Shown in pieces: positions 52,522 to 61,459 of a stretch of 64,000 nt of DNA. Source of the stretch: Bog-756 sp963831535 (GTDB lineage: Bacteria > Actinomycetota > Acidimicrobiia > Acidimicrobiales > RAAP-2); NCBI GenBank assembly GCA_963831535.1, contig CAWHQP010000006.1, positions 186,001 through 250,000 of the forward strand, read 5' to 3'. The notes below the pieces were generated by a model. It saw only the letters and a list, made by a program, of their open reading frames with translations, was not told the DNA's origin and searched no databases. Within the stretch, counting starts at the first letter, position 1, and every line of letters begins with the position of its first letter. The position numbers and the translations under genes were made by a program.

Positions 52522-52907
52522 CGGACGTCGTCCGACCGGGGGGTACGGCACGGGAGATCATCCGCTCGCCGGAACGTCGGGTTCCGGCCGTTCCGAACTC
52601 CCCCGCTGCTGACGACCTCTACGAACAGGACGAGTACGCCCGGACGTTGCTGGGATCCCTCATGCGGGCCCAACTGGCGGTGACCCTGAGCGTCCTCGTC
52701 CCTGCGGCGGCACTGCTCAGCCTCTACCCCTTGCTGGCCGTGCTGTTCCCCGCGCTCGGGGCGGCCCACATCGTGGGCATGCCTCTGACCTTGCTGATCC
52801 TGGGCGGTGGCATCTACCCCCCACTCGTGATCCTGGGCTTTTGGTACGTCCGCCGCACCGAGCGCATGGAGCAGCGGTTCGTCGACCTGCTCGAGAGCCA
52901 TGATTGA
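52518..52907 (+). CDS. small membrane protein, DUF485-like partner of the acetate symporter
   Basis: A 129-residue protein with a disordered start and two membrane helices (LAVTLSVLVPAAALLSLYPLLAVLF and LTLLILGGGIYPPLVILGFWYV), then WYVRRTERMEQRFVDLL. In bacteria a small two-helix DUF485 protein commonly precedes the ActP-type symporter, and this matches in size and position. A TTG start overlaps the response regulator stop (TTGA), and its own stop overlaps the symporter ATG by 8 nt. Confidence 0.78.
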   Translation: MTDVVRPGGTAREIIRSPERRVPAVPNSPAADDLYEQDEYARTLLGSLMRAQLAVTLSVLVPAAALLSLYPLLAVLFPALGAAHIVGMPLTLLILGGGIYPPLVILGFWYVRRTERMEQRFVDLLESHD

Positions 52908-54630
52908 GCCGGTCTCCATCGCTGCGGTCGTGGCCGTCACCGTGGCCACGGTGGTCATCGGGGCCCGGGGCGTCCGGGTGTCCCGGACACCGGAGGACTT
53001 CCTGGTGGCGGCTAGACGGGTTCCGCCCACACTGAACGCCTCGGCCATCTCCGGCGAGTACCTATCCGCTGCCTCCTTCCTCGGCATCGCCGGTCTGGCC
53101 ATGCTGGATGGTCTCGGTGCCCTCTGGTATGCGGTGGGCTACGCCGCCGGGTACCTGGTTCTCTTGGCCGCGGTGGCCGCGCCTCTTCGCAGATTCGGCG
53201 CGTACACCATCCCCGATTTCGCCGAAGGCCGGCTGAACTCTCCGGTCCTGCGTCGGGCGGGAACGGTGATGGTCCTGGTGATCTGCGGGTTCTACCTGCT
53301 GCCCCAGCTGAAGGGGGCAGGACTCACCCTGCAGGTGGCCCTCGGGGGACCGTACTGGGTCGGCGTGGTGGTGCTCGGCGTGGTGGTGACCGGCGTCATC
53401 GCCGGCGGGGGCATGAAGGGCATCACGTTCGTACAGGCATTCCAGTTCTGGCTCAAGCTGACCGCCATCGCCGTCCCCGCCATCGTCCTACTCATGGTGG
53501 TCCACCACCCGCCGCTTACCTCCATCGAGGGGACGGCCACACCGACTTTCCACCGGGTCACCAGGGTCGAGTTCCCCGATGCCGAGTTCGTCACCGTGGT
53601 GACACCGACGACCGTCCACGCCGACGGGGTGGTCAATGGATTCCGTTACAACGGCCCCCTGACGCTCGGCACCGCAGCATCCCGGGTATCAGCACGCACC
53701 GTCTTGACCTTCCCAGCCGGATCGCGGGCTCCCACGGTCACCTCCGAAGCTGTTTTGACCGCCTCCCAGTGGGAATCTCCCCTGGTTCGATTGAACGGAA
53801 AGTTGATCCATCCCTTGGCGGCCACTTACGGCATTGTGCTGGCCACGTTCCTCGGCGCCATCGGACTTCCCCACATCCTGGTCCGCTTCTACACCAACCG
53901 CGATGGTCCGGCTGCCCGCAAGACCACAGCCCTGGTCCTCTTGTTGCTGGCCTGCTTCTACGTCTTCCCGGCGGTCTTCGCGGTTCTGGGCAGGCTGGAA
54001 GCACCCCAGCTCTACACCACGGGGCAGACGGATTCGGTGGTTCTCGTGCTGCCCCGATTGGTCAGCTTCGGACTGCCGGGCGTCCTCTTGGCCGCTCTGA
54101 CCGCTGCCGGTGCCTTTGCTGCTTTCCTCTCCACCTCATCGGGACTGATGATCAGCATGGCCGGAGCCCTCTCCCACGATCTGCTCGGCCAGGGCGTGAA
54201 GGCATTCCGGCTGTCGGCTGTCGGTGCGGGTGTGGTGGCCACGGTGATGGGGCTGCTGGTGGGGGGCATCGCCATCAATGTCCTGGTGGGGTGGGCGTTC
54301 GCCATTGCCGCATCGTCATTCTGCCCCCTGCTGCTTCTGGGGATCTGGTGGGCCGGTCTGACCTGGCAGGGCGCACTGGGTGGTCTGGTACTCGGCGGAG
54401 GGGCATCGTCGGCAGCAGTGATTGCCACCATGGTGGGTGCAGGAAAGACGGGATGGCCAGCCGTCCTCTTGGGGGAGCCCGCCATCTGGACCGTGCCCTT
54501 GGCATTCCTCACCATGATCGGCATCTCCCTTCTCACCCGTTCGTCGGTCCCTCCTGATGTGACCCGGAAGCTCCTGGCGCTGCACCTACCGGAGCGGATC
54601 CGTCTGTCAGACCAGTTGATCGACGGCTGA
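52900..54630 (+). CDS. actP: sodium:solute symporter, cation/acetate type
   Basis: A 576-residue SSS-family transporter with about 13 membrane helices. Family features: RTPEDFLVAARRVPPTLNASAISGEYLSAASFLGIAGL (first helices and Na+ site), YTIPDFAEGRL, GLPHILVRFYTNRDG, and AAFLSTSSGLMISMAGALSHDL. An extra extracellular insert of about 100 residues (VHHPPLTSIEG...LNGKLIHP, roughly 195-305) is present, as in actinobacterial monocarboxylate carriers. Start ATG 52900. The neighbourhood (LytSR, DUF485-like, acs, satP) supports acetate or another monocarboxylate as substrate. Confidence 0.9.
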   Translation: MIEPVSIAAVVAVTVATVVIGARGVRVSRTPEDFLVAARRVPPTLNASAISGEYLSAASFLGIAGLAMLDGLGALWYAVGYAAGYLVLLAAVAAPLRRFGAYTIPDFAEGRLNSPVLRRAGTVMVLVICGFYLLPQLKGAGLTLQVALGGPYWVGVVVLGVVVTGVIAGGGMKGITFVQAFQFWLKLTAIAVPAIVLLMVVHHPPLTSIEGTATPTFHRVTRVEFPDAEFVTVVTPTTVHADGVVNGFRYNGPLTLGTAASRVSARTVLTFPAGSRAPTVTSEAVLTASQWESPLVRLNGKLIHPLAATYGIVLATFLGAIGLPHILVRFYTNRDGPAARKTTALVLLLLACFYVFPAVFAVLGRLEAPQLYTTGQTDSVVLVLPRLVSFGLPGVLLAALTAAGAFAAFLSTSSGLMISMAGALSHDLLGQGVKAFRLSAVGAGVVATVMGLLVGGIAINVLVGWAFAIAASSFCPLLLLGIWWAGLTWQGALGGLVLGGGASSAAVIATMVGAGKTGWPAVLLGEPAIWTVPLAFLTMIGISLLTRSSVPPDVTRKLLALHLPERIRLSDQLIDG

Positions 54631-55169
54631 CACCAGTGTGGGTCGGCCGCAGTCTCCCAGCCGGTTCGGGCCATCGCCGCGCCCGTTGGCCAAAGCGGAG
54701 CGCTCGTCGGCCGGATGAACGGCCATGTGCAGGTCGGGTGGTCGCGGCCGCGGAACCGTGCCGAGACCTTTCGGTCCGGTGACGAAGCCGGCGGTCTGTC
54801 GGCTTCGAGCGGTGGCGACTGCCACCTGGGTGGTTGGGACGAGCGATCCGATGCGCCATGAGATCCGTCACCCGCGCAGCGCGCCCGGGTTACGAACCGC
54901 CGAGATGCGGAGTGTGTATCCACAGGATAGGTAGGGTCGGCCCTACTTCACTTTCGGTGCCAGATGGTCGATAGAGGGGTGGAGAGGCAACTATGGCCCA
55001 GCGAAGGCGGCTGGGCAGGTGCGCCAATGAAGCGATTAGATCGACGATTCGGATCATCCGGAGCTGGCACCACTGGCAGCACGGCAGATGGCGTCCGGAC
55101 CGACCCGTCGACAGTGAGGTACTCGGGCAGAGTCGTCGTCATGCGGTACCCCGCCTGTAGCGAGGAGCA
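54631..55169. other. 539-nt intergenic region upstream of the secreted repeat protein
   Basis: No gene with supportable coding features was seen; the short open frames on both strands lack homology. The region becomes less GC rich after 54900, where the promoter for the 55170 gene probably lies. It includes an inverted repeat at 54931-54946. Its length and the several short stems leave room for a structured leader, but I recognise no known riboswitch. Confidence 0.4.
54931..54946 (+). repeat. inverted repeat in the leader of the secreted repeat protein
   Basis: GTAGGG-TCGG-CCCTAC is a perfect 6-bp inverted repeat next to AGGATAG, a possible -10 region. It could be an operator or the first stem of the leader. 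Confidence 0.4.
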
Positions 55170-58100
55170 ATGACGGCGCGCCTCGCGTCACATGCCCTTA
55201 GGGCCGGGCTGGTCGCCGCCATCGCCGGTCCTCTGGTGTCGGCCCTCATCTCGGCAACCCCGGCCGCGGCTGCGGTCCCACCCTCGGTGACCTCGGTAAT
55301 CGCCAGCTCCGGTCCGTCGACTGGCGGACAGCGGGTCACCGTCCTGGGTACCGACCTGGGAAGTCCGTCATCGGTCGACTTCGGAGCGTCTGGGACGTCC
55401 ATCTCCTCATGGACGGCATCCTCAGTTACCGTCACCGAACCCCCCGGCACCGCCGGCGCTACCGTCGATGTGACCGTCACAACCAGCGGCGGGAGCAGTG
55501 CCACCTCCCCGGCCGACGACTACACCTACACCGTTCCGCCCACCGCCTATGTGGTCAACAACGGCTCGGACAGTGTCAGCACCATCGATACCACCACCCA
55601 TGTCGCCGGCTCCACCGTGAGCGTTCCCGGTAACGGATTAGGAGTGGCCGTGACCCCCGACGGCCGGTACCTGTATGTACCCAACTACAGCGGCTCGGTT
55701 ACGCCCATTGACACCGCGACCAACACGGCGGGCACGAACATCACCGGCTTCAATGGGGCCGGGGCCATCGCCATCGCCCCCGACGGTCTGACGGCACTGG
55801 TGGGAGACGACGGTACTGCTAGCGTCACAAGGCTGGCCTTAGGCGCGGGCGAAGGGACCGTGGGTATGACTATCCCCACGGATTCACATCCACTCAATAT
55901 CGCGATTGCACCCGACGGTCTTACCGCCTACGTGGCCAATTTCGGTGCAGACACCGTGAGCGTCATCGACCTCTCCTCGGGACTGGTCACTTCCACGGTT
56001 TCGGCTGGCAGTAGTCCCCAGGGCATAGCCATCGCCCCCGACGGCCTGACCGCCTATGTGGCCGACACCGGGGCCAACACCGTCACTCCCATCACGCTCT
56101 CACCCGGCGTCCCCACCGCCGATGCTCCGATCCCGGTCGGCAGCTCCCCGATCGGCGTGGCCATCACGCCCAACGGCAGCACGGCCTACGTGGCCAACCA
56201 CGGATCGAGCACGCTCACGCCCATCACCTTGTCCGACGGCGGGGGTAGCGCAGATGCCACCATCCCCGCAGGCACGAACCCCTATGACGTCGCCATCACA
56301 CCTGACGGCAGGACCGCCTACGTGAGCAACAACAACACGACCACGGTCACGCCCGTCACGCTCTCGCCCGGCGGCGGCACCCCCGGGACGGCCATCACGG
56401 TCGGCACGAATCCACGAGGCATCGCCGTCACCCCCGATCAGGCTCCGACCGCATCGTTCACCGATGCACCGGCGGCGATGGGAGCAGCGACGACGTTCGA
56501 CGGATCGGCGTCGGGCGCTCCCGAGGGGAGCATCACCAACTATTCCTGGAACTTCGGTGACGGCACGCTGTCGGGCATCAATTCCACCCCGGCGATCTCC
56601 CACACCTACACGACCTCGGGACCGTTCACCGCCACCTTGACCGTCACCGACTCCGCCGGGACCTCCACCGCGAAGACGTATACGGGCAGCACCGTGTCGA
56701 ACAACGGCGGTCCTTCGGCGGAGTCCAGCCAGACCGTGACCCTTGCTCCGGCCGTCACATCGATCAGTCCTGCCGAGGGACCGGACTCCGGGGGCACCCC
56801 CGTCACCATCTCCGGTAACGGATTCGCCATCGGTGCAACGTCCGTGTCGTTCGGCGGCGTCGCGGGATCGTCGGTGGATTGCAGCACCACCGTTTCCTCC
56901 GCGGCCATTGCCCCGGCCGACACGGGTTCGGTGGACGTGACGGTCACGACGTCCGGTGGCTCGTCGGCCCTGTCCCCCGCAGACATCTTCAGTTACGAGC
57001 CGGTTCCCACCGTATCTTCCGTCATGCCGAGCGTCGGCCGACTGGCCGGAGGCACCGTGGTCACCATCTCCGGAAGTGGGTTCACCCCGGGTTCGACCGT
57101 CAGCTTCGGTTCGACTTCGGCCTCGGCGGTCACCGACGTCAGCGGCTCAGCGCTGACGGCGACGTCCCCGGCAGAATCGGCCGGTGTCGTCGCTGTCACC
57201 GTGACCACTCCCGGGGGTGTCACCGCCACCACCAGCTCCGATGAGTTCGCCTATGGATCGGCCCCGGTCGTGACCGGCATCAGTGTTGCTTCCGGGCTGC
57301 AGGCCGGCGGCACGGTAGTGGTCATCTCTGGTGTCGACTTCGCTCTCGGAGCCACGGTCGAGTTCGGGGCGAACATGGCGTCCTCGGTCACTGTCGATGG
57401 CGGCACGTCGATCACGGCCACCAGTCCTTCCGGCACCGCTGGAGCGGTGGATGTCACCGTCACCACCGTCTTCGGCACCAGCGTCCCCGGAAACGACGAC
57501 CGGTTCACCTACGACGCCACGCCCTCACCGATATCGTCGCCACCCGTCGGTTACTGGTTGGTGGCCGCCGATGGCGGTGTCTTCTCCTTCGGCGACGCCC
57601 AGTTCCACGGAGGAACGGGCGGCATGCAGCTCAACCAGCCCGTCGTGGGTATGGCCTCGACTCCCGACGGGGGCGGCTACTGGCTGGTGGCCGCCGATGG
57701 CGGTGTCTTCTCCTTCGGCGACGCCCAGTTCCACGGAGGAACCGGCGGCATGCACCTCAACCAGCCCATCGTGGGTATGGCCTCCACGCCTGACGGTGGC
57801 GGCTACTGGCTGGTGGCCGCCGACGGAGGGGTGTTCTCCTTCGGCGACGCCCAGTTCCACGGAGGAACCGGCGGCATGCAGCTCAACCAGCCCGTCGTGG
57901 GTATGGCCTCCACACCTGACGGTGGCGGCTACTGGCTGGTGGCCGCCGACGGAGGGGTGTTCTCCTTCGGCGACGCCCCATTCCACGGAGGAACGGGCGG
58001 CATGCACCTCAACCAGCCCGTCGTGGGTATGGCCTCCACGCCTGACGGGGGTGGCTACTGGCTGGTGGCCACCGACGGAGGGGTGTTCTCCTTCGGCGAC

Positions 58101-58298
58101 GCCCCATTCCACGGAGGCACCGGCGGCACGCACCTCGACCAGCCCATCGTGGACATGGCCGCCGATGCCACAGGGCAGGGCTACTGGCTGGTGGCCATCG
58201 ACGGCGGCATCTTCACCTTCGGTGATGCGACCTTCGAGGGCTCGACGGGTGGTGGCCCTGGCCATCATCCCGTCGTGGGCCTGAGCGGGCGAACCTGA
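55170..58298 (+). CDS. secreted multidomain protein: IPT/TIG, YVTN beta-propeller, PKD and GYWLV repeats
   Basis: A 1042-residue exported protein. A signal peptide (residues 1-35, ending SATPAAAA) is followed by an IPT/TIG domain (about 37-120). A YVTN-type beta-propeller (about 125-425) has blades like IAPDGLTAYVANFGADTVSVID. A PKD domain (about 428-515, YSWNFGDGTLSG, ISHTYTTSGPFTATLTVTD) and three more IPT/TIG domains (about 525-785) come next. Six 42-residue units end the protein. No LPXTG or transmembrane anchor is seen, so it is secreted or held by unknown contacts. GAGGAG precedes the ATG. A surface adhesion or carbohydrate-binding role is inferred only from domain types. Confidence 0.9.
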   Translation: MTARLASHALRAGLVAAIAGPLVSALISATPAAAAVPPSVTSVIASSGPSTGGQRVTVLGTDLGSPSSVDFGASGTSISSWTASSVTVTEPPGTAGATVDVTVTTSGGSSATSPADDYTYTVPPTAYVVNNGSDSVSTIDTTTHVAGSTVSVPGNGLGVAVTPDGRYLYVPNYSGSVTPIDTATNTAGTNITGFNGAGAIAIAPDGLTALVGDDGTASVTRLALGAGEGTVGMTIPTDSHPLNIAIAPDGLTAYVANFGADTVSVIDLSSGLVTSTVSAGSSPQGIAIAPDGLTAYVADTGANTVTPITLSPGVPTADAPIPVGSSPIGVAITPNGSTAYVANHGSSTLTPITLSDGGGSADATIPAGTNPYDVAITPDGRTAYVSNNNTTTVTPVTLSPGGGTPGTAITVGTNPRGIAVTPDQAPTASFTDAPAAMGAATTFDGSASGAPEGSITNYSWNFGDGTLSGINSTPAISHTYTTSGPFTATLTVTDSAGTSTAKTYTGSTVSNNGGPSAESSQTVTLAPAVTSISPAEGPDSGGTPVTISGNGFAIGATSVSFGGVAGSSVDCSTTVSSAAIAPADTGSVDVTVTTSGGSSALSPADIFSYEPVPTVSSVMPSVGRLAGGTVVTISGSGFTPGSTVSFGSTSASAVTDVSGSALTATSPAESAGVVAVTVTTPGGVTATTSSDEFAYGSAPVVTGISVASGLQAGGTVVVISGVDFALGATVEFGANMASSVTVDGGTSITATSPSGTAGAVDVTVTTVFGTSVPGNDDRFTYDATPSPISSPPVGYWLVAADGGVFSFGDAQFHGGTGGMQLNQPVVGMASTPDGGGYWLVAADGGVFSFGDAQFHGGTGGMHLNQPIVGMASTPDGGGYWLVAADGGVFSFGDAQFHGGTGGMQLNQPVVGMASTPDGGGYWLVAADGGVFSFGDAPFHGGTGGMHLNQPVVGMASTPDGGGYWLVATDGGVFSFGDAPFHGGTGGTHLDQPIVDMAADATGQGYWLVAIDGGIFTFGDATFEGSTGGGPGHHPVVGLSGRT
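57549..58283 (+). repeat. six tandem 126-bp units coding GYWLVAADGGVFSFGDA-type repeats
   Basis: Units start at 57549, 57675, 57801, 57927, 58053 and 58179. The first five are nearly identical at DNA and protein level (GYWLVAADGGVFSFGDAQFH, GGTGGMxLNQPVVGMASTPDGG). The sixth is divergent (AIDGGIFTFGDATFEGSTGG). The near-identity suggests recent duplication or gene conversion and a risk of assembly collapse. This repeat family is abundant in Acidimicrobiia surface proteins. Confidence 0.9.
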
Positions 58299-58410
58299 GC
58301 ATCATGGACTGGGCTGGGCCTTCGGATGGCGCTCCTCGGACCCTCGCAGCCGTAGGCACACCGGGAGGCTGTCGGGGGCGTTGATGCCCGATCTCCGCTG
58401 CAGTGACCTC

Positions 58411-59436
58411 CTAGGGGCGGAGCAGCACCTTGATGCAAGCCGCGGTGCGGGCGGCAACGGCGGCATAGGCCTGCGCCGCATCGGCCAGCTTGAACTCGTG
58501 GGTGATGATTCCCTCGGTAGACAGCCGGCCGTTGGCGACCAAGGGGACGAGCTCCCTCCACGTCTGGTGCACTGGGGCGGTGGTCATGCGCAGGGTGACG
58601 CTCCGGAACAAGGCCAGCAGGACCGGAAGCGGATAGGGGTCGAGGTCGTGGACCCCGATCACCGACACCGTCCCCCCGGGACGGACACAGGCGAATGCAT
58701 CGTCGAGCGTGGCATCGAGGGCCACGGCGTCGATGACCGAGTGGGCTCCCCGTCCACCGGTTGCTTCCATGACCATCTCCACCGTCGGACCCTCGACGGG
58801 GATGGCCCCCGACGCGGCGGCCAACGCCCGGCGCCCGGGCACGGGGTCGACGGCCAGCACCCGACCGGCGCCGAGCACCAGTGCGGAGCGGACGGCGCAC
58901 AGCCCGACAGCACCCAGTCCGAGAACCACCACCGTTCCCCCCGGCGGGGTGTCGGCCCGCTTGGCCCCGATCCACCCGGTATTGAGATTGTCGGTCAGTA
59001 GCAAAGCGGCCTGGTCATCGATCCCTTTCGGGATGGCCAGCATCTGGAAGTCGGCCGACGGCACGGCGACGGCGGTGGCCTGGCCCCCCCCGAGCGTGCC
59101 CGACCCGAACACCTGGGGACCGTCGACACACGTGACCGGGTCGCCGGTGTCGCAGCCGTCACAGTGCCCGCATCCGGCCACCGACGCGGTGAGCACCCGG
59201 TCGCCGACGGCGAACCGCCGCACCTCCGGACCGACCTCCACCACGGTGCCGATGAACTCGTGGCCGATGGCGAACCCGCCACCGACCGGGATGTCGCCGT
59301 CGTAGAAGTGGAGGTCCGATCCGCAGATGGCGCTGGCCTCGACGGCCACTACGGCGCCGTCGGGCCCGGGAGGGACGGGGTCGGGTACCTCTACCAGGCC
59401 AACCCGACCCGGGCCTTCGATGACTACCTGGAGCAT
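58411..59436 (-). CDS. zinc-dependent alcohol dehydrogenase family protein
   Basis: A 341-residue medium-chain dehydrogenase. Catalytic zinc ligands: Cys in ASAICGSDLHFYDG and His/Glu in IGHEFIGTVVEVG. A structural zinc lobe is GCGHCDGCDTGDPVTC. The Rossmann motif GGTVVVLGLGAVGLCAVRSALVLGA ends in Asp (AVDPVP), which favours NAD. GGAGG precedes ATG 59436. It is divergent from the Baeyer-Villiger monooxygenase gene, with a shared 94-nt control region, and may oxidise an alcohol to the ketone used by it. Confidence 0.92.
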   Translation of the reverse strand: MLQVVIEGPGRVGLVEVPDPVPPGPDGAVVAVEASAICGSDLHFYDGDIPVGGGFAIGHEFIGTVVEVGPEVRRFAVGDRVLTASVAGCGHCDGCDTGDPVTCVDGPQVFGSGTLGGGQATAVAVPSADFQMLAIPKGIDDQAALLLTDNLNTGWIGAKRADTPPGGTVVVLGLGAVGLCAVRSALVLGAGRVLAVDPVPGRRALAAASGAIPVEGPTVEMVMEATGGRGAHSVIDAVALDATLDDAFACVRPGGTVSVIGVHDLDPYPLPVLLALFRSVTLRMTTAPVHQTWRELVPLVANGRLSTEGIITHEFKLADAAQAYAAVAARTAACIKVLLRP

Positions 59437-59448
59437 TGGAACCTCCGA

Positions 59449-59471
59449 TCTCGAAGTAGACATAATCGAGA
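59449..59471. promoter_or_regulatory. inverted repeat between divergent alcohol dehydrogenase and monooxygenase genes; candidate TetR operator
   Basis: TCTCGA and TCGAGA are separated by 11 nt in the 94-nt divergent promoter region. A TACTAT -10-like element for the monooxygenase is at 59479-59484. A TetR gene lies in the same operon as the monooxygenase, which makes it the obvious binder. Confidence 0.5.
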
Positions 59472-59530
59472 CTTTGTGTACTATCACAGATCTGGCGGGT
59501 GCCCTGCCTCCCGTCGGAGGAGGGTCGGAT

Positions 59531-61459
59531 ATGCGCAATCCGCACGCTGGCGAGCCGTTCGAGACGTCGGACGAGGACATCGCCCTGGCCCTTGCCGACG
59601 TCAGCATCCCCACCCTGATGCTCTCGCTGGTGCACATGTCCGGTGACCCCGGACTCATCCGGGGGAGGCTCAGGCCGGCCGGGCTCTTCCTCAACGAGGT
59701 GCAGGGCTACATGACCGAGGAGGACAAGGCCGACGCCCGCGCCCTCGCCCTGCCGATCATCGCCCGGTACCGCGATCAGGGGTGTCCCGAACCCGAACCG
59801 ATCCCAGCCGAACTGCTGCACGAGATGATGACGTGGCTGGTGTGCGAGGAGGTCCCCGCCGAGTACGTCCCCATGCTCATGGAGGAGATGGAGCTCGACG
59901 GGTCCGACGTTCGGAGGACGGAACCGGTGGCGGAGGACGAGGCCCGCCGGGACTTCCCGGTGGTGATCATCGGGTGCGGGCAATCAGGACTTCTCGCCGG
60001 CATCCGCCTCCAGGAGGCGGGCATCCCCTTCACCATCGTCGAGAAGAACGCCGGCGTCGGGGGGACGTGGTGGGAGAACTCCTACCCGGGGGCACGGGTC
60101 GACGTCGGCAACCACTTCTACTGCTACAGCTTCGAGCCCAGCGACGCCTGGACGGAGTTCTTCGCCCGGCAGCCCGAACTGCAGTCCTACTTCGAGACGG
60201 TAATGACCAGACACGGTATCGAGGAGCATGTCCGTTGGGAGACCGAGGTGACCGGGGCGGCGTGGGACGAGGACAGCGCCACATGGTCGGTGACGACGTG
60301 CGGATCTGACGGCGCCGAAGACACCCTGATCGCCCGAGCCGTGATCTCGGCGGTCGGGCAGCTCAACCGTCCCCACACACCAGCAATTCCCGGTCAGGAG
60401 GACTTCGCCGGCCCTGCCTTCCACTCGGCCCGATGGGACCACACCGTGGACCTCGCCGGTAAACGGGTGGCCATGATCGGGGCAGGGGCGAGTGGGTTCC
60501 AGATTGCCCCGACGATCGCTCCCGACGTGGAGCATCTCACGGTCTTCCAGCGCACCGCTCAGTGGATGTTCCCCAATCCCAACTACCACGAGGCCGTCGG
60601 GCCCGGCGTGCGCTGGGCCCTTCGCCATCTTCCCTTCTACGGGCGCTGGTACCGGTTCCTGCTGTTCTGGCCGGGCTGCGACAAGGGTCTGGAGGCGGCC
60701 CGGGTCGACCCCGACTATCCCGATCCGCAGCGGGCGGTGAGTGAGACCAATGAACTCACCCGTCAGATGTTCACGGACTGGATCATCAGTCAGGTCGGTG
60801 ACGACCCCGACCTGATCGCCAAGGTGGTCCCGGATTACCCGGCCACAGGCAAGCGCACCTTGCAGGACAACGGGAGCTGGCTCCGCACCCTGACACGCGA
60901 CAACGTCGACCTGGTCCGAACGGGCATCGACCACATCGAGGCCGACGCCGTGGTCACCGAGGACGGCGCACGCCATCGGGCCGACGTCCTGGTCTACGCC
61001 ACCGGGTTCCATGCCAACCGAGTCCTGTGGCCGATGGCGATCACCGGTCGGGACGGTGTCGATCTCCGTTCCCTGTGGGGTGAGCGTCCGGCGGCGTATC
61101 TGGGCATCACGGTACCGGGATTCCCCAACCTGTTCTGCATGTACGGGCCGGGGACCAACCTGGCCCACGGCGGCAGTCTGATCTTCCACTCCGAGTGCCA
61201 GATGCGCTACATCACCCAGAGCCTCGACATTCTCATCAGGGAGGGCCACCGCTCGATGGAACCGCGCCAGGAACGGTACGACGACTGGCATCAGCGGTCC
61301 CAGCAGGAGATGCAGACCCTGGTCTGGTCACAGCCCTCGGTCAAGCACTCGTTCTTCAAGAACGCCTACGGGGAGATCCACGTGCTGAGCCCGTGGCGCC
61401 TGGTCGACTATTGGAGCTGGACCAAAGAACCCGACGTTGCCGACTTCGAGTTCCGGTGA
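59531..61459 (+). CDS. flavin-containing Baeyer-Villiger-type monooxygenase with extra N-terminal domain
   Basis: A 642-residue FAD/NADPH enzyme that inserts oxygen next to a ketone. The first about 130 residues are a helical domain absent from small BVMOs. FAD motif VVIIGCGQSGLLAGIRLQEAG begins at about residue 140. GGTWWENSYPGARVD follows, then the BVMO fingerprint FxGxxxHxxxW as FAGPAFHSARW, the NADPH motif VAMIGAGASGFQIAP, and ATGFHANRVLWP. GGAGG precedes ATG 59531. It is divergent from a Zn alcohol dehydrogenase and overlaps the tetR gene, forming a candidate ketone-degradation unit. Confidence 0.9.
   Translation: MRNPHAGEPFETSDEDIALALADVSIPTLMLSLVHMSGDPGLIRGRLRPAGLFLNEVQGYMTEEDKADARALALPIIARYRDQGCPEPEPIPAELLHEMMTWLVCEEVPAEYVPMLMEEMELDGSDVRRTEPVAEDEARRDFPVVIIGCGQSGLLAGIRLQEAGIPFTIVEKNAGVGGTWWENSYPGARVDVGNHFYCYSFEPSDAWTEFFARQPELQSYFETVMTRHGIEEHVRWETEVTGAAWDEDSATWSVTTCGSDGAEDTLIARAVISAVGQLNRPHTPAIPGQEDFAGPAFHSARWDHTVDLAGKRVAMIGAGASGFQIAPTIAPDVEHLTVFQRTAQWMFPNPNYHEAVGPGVRWALRHLPFYGRWYRFLLFWPGCDKGLEAARVDPDYPDPQRAVSETNELTRQMFTDWIISQVGDDPDLIAKVVPDYPATGKRTLQDNGSWLRTLTRDNVDLVRTGIDHIEADAVVTEDGARHRADVLVYATGFHANRVLWPMAITGRDGVDLRSLWGERPAAYLGITVPGFPNLFCMYGPGTNLAHGGSLIFHSECQMRYITQSLDILIREGHRSMEPRQERYDDWHQRSQQEMQTLVWSQPSVKHSFFKNAYGEIHVLSPWRLVDYWSWTKEPDVADFEFR

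Noticed and set aside
54607..54825. Short minus-strand frame after the ActP gene
   Set aside because: It lacks a ribosome binding site and homology; its composition fits random high-GC sequence.
54631..55169. Possible riboswitch in the leader of the secreted repeat protein
   Set aside because: I compared it by eye with c-di-GMP, cobalamin and ydaO-type cores and found no matching conserved blocks.
57549..58283. 126-bp tandem repeats considered as a non-coding satellite
   Set aside because: All six are in frame and continue the secreted protein to its stop codon.
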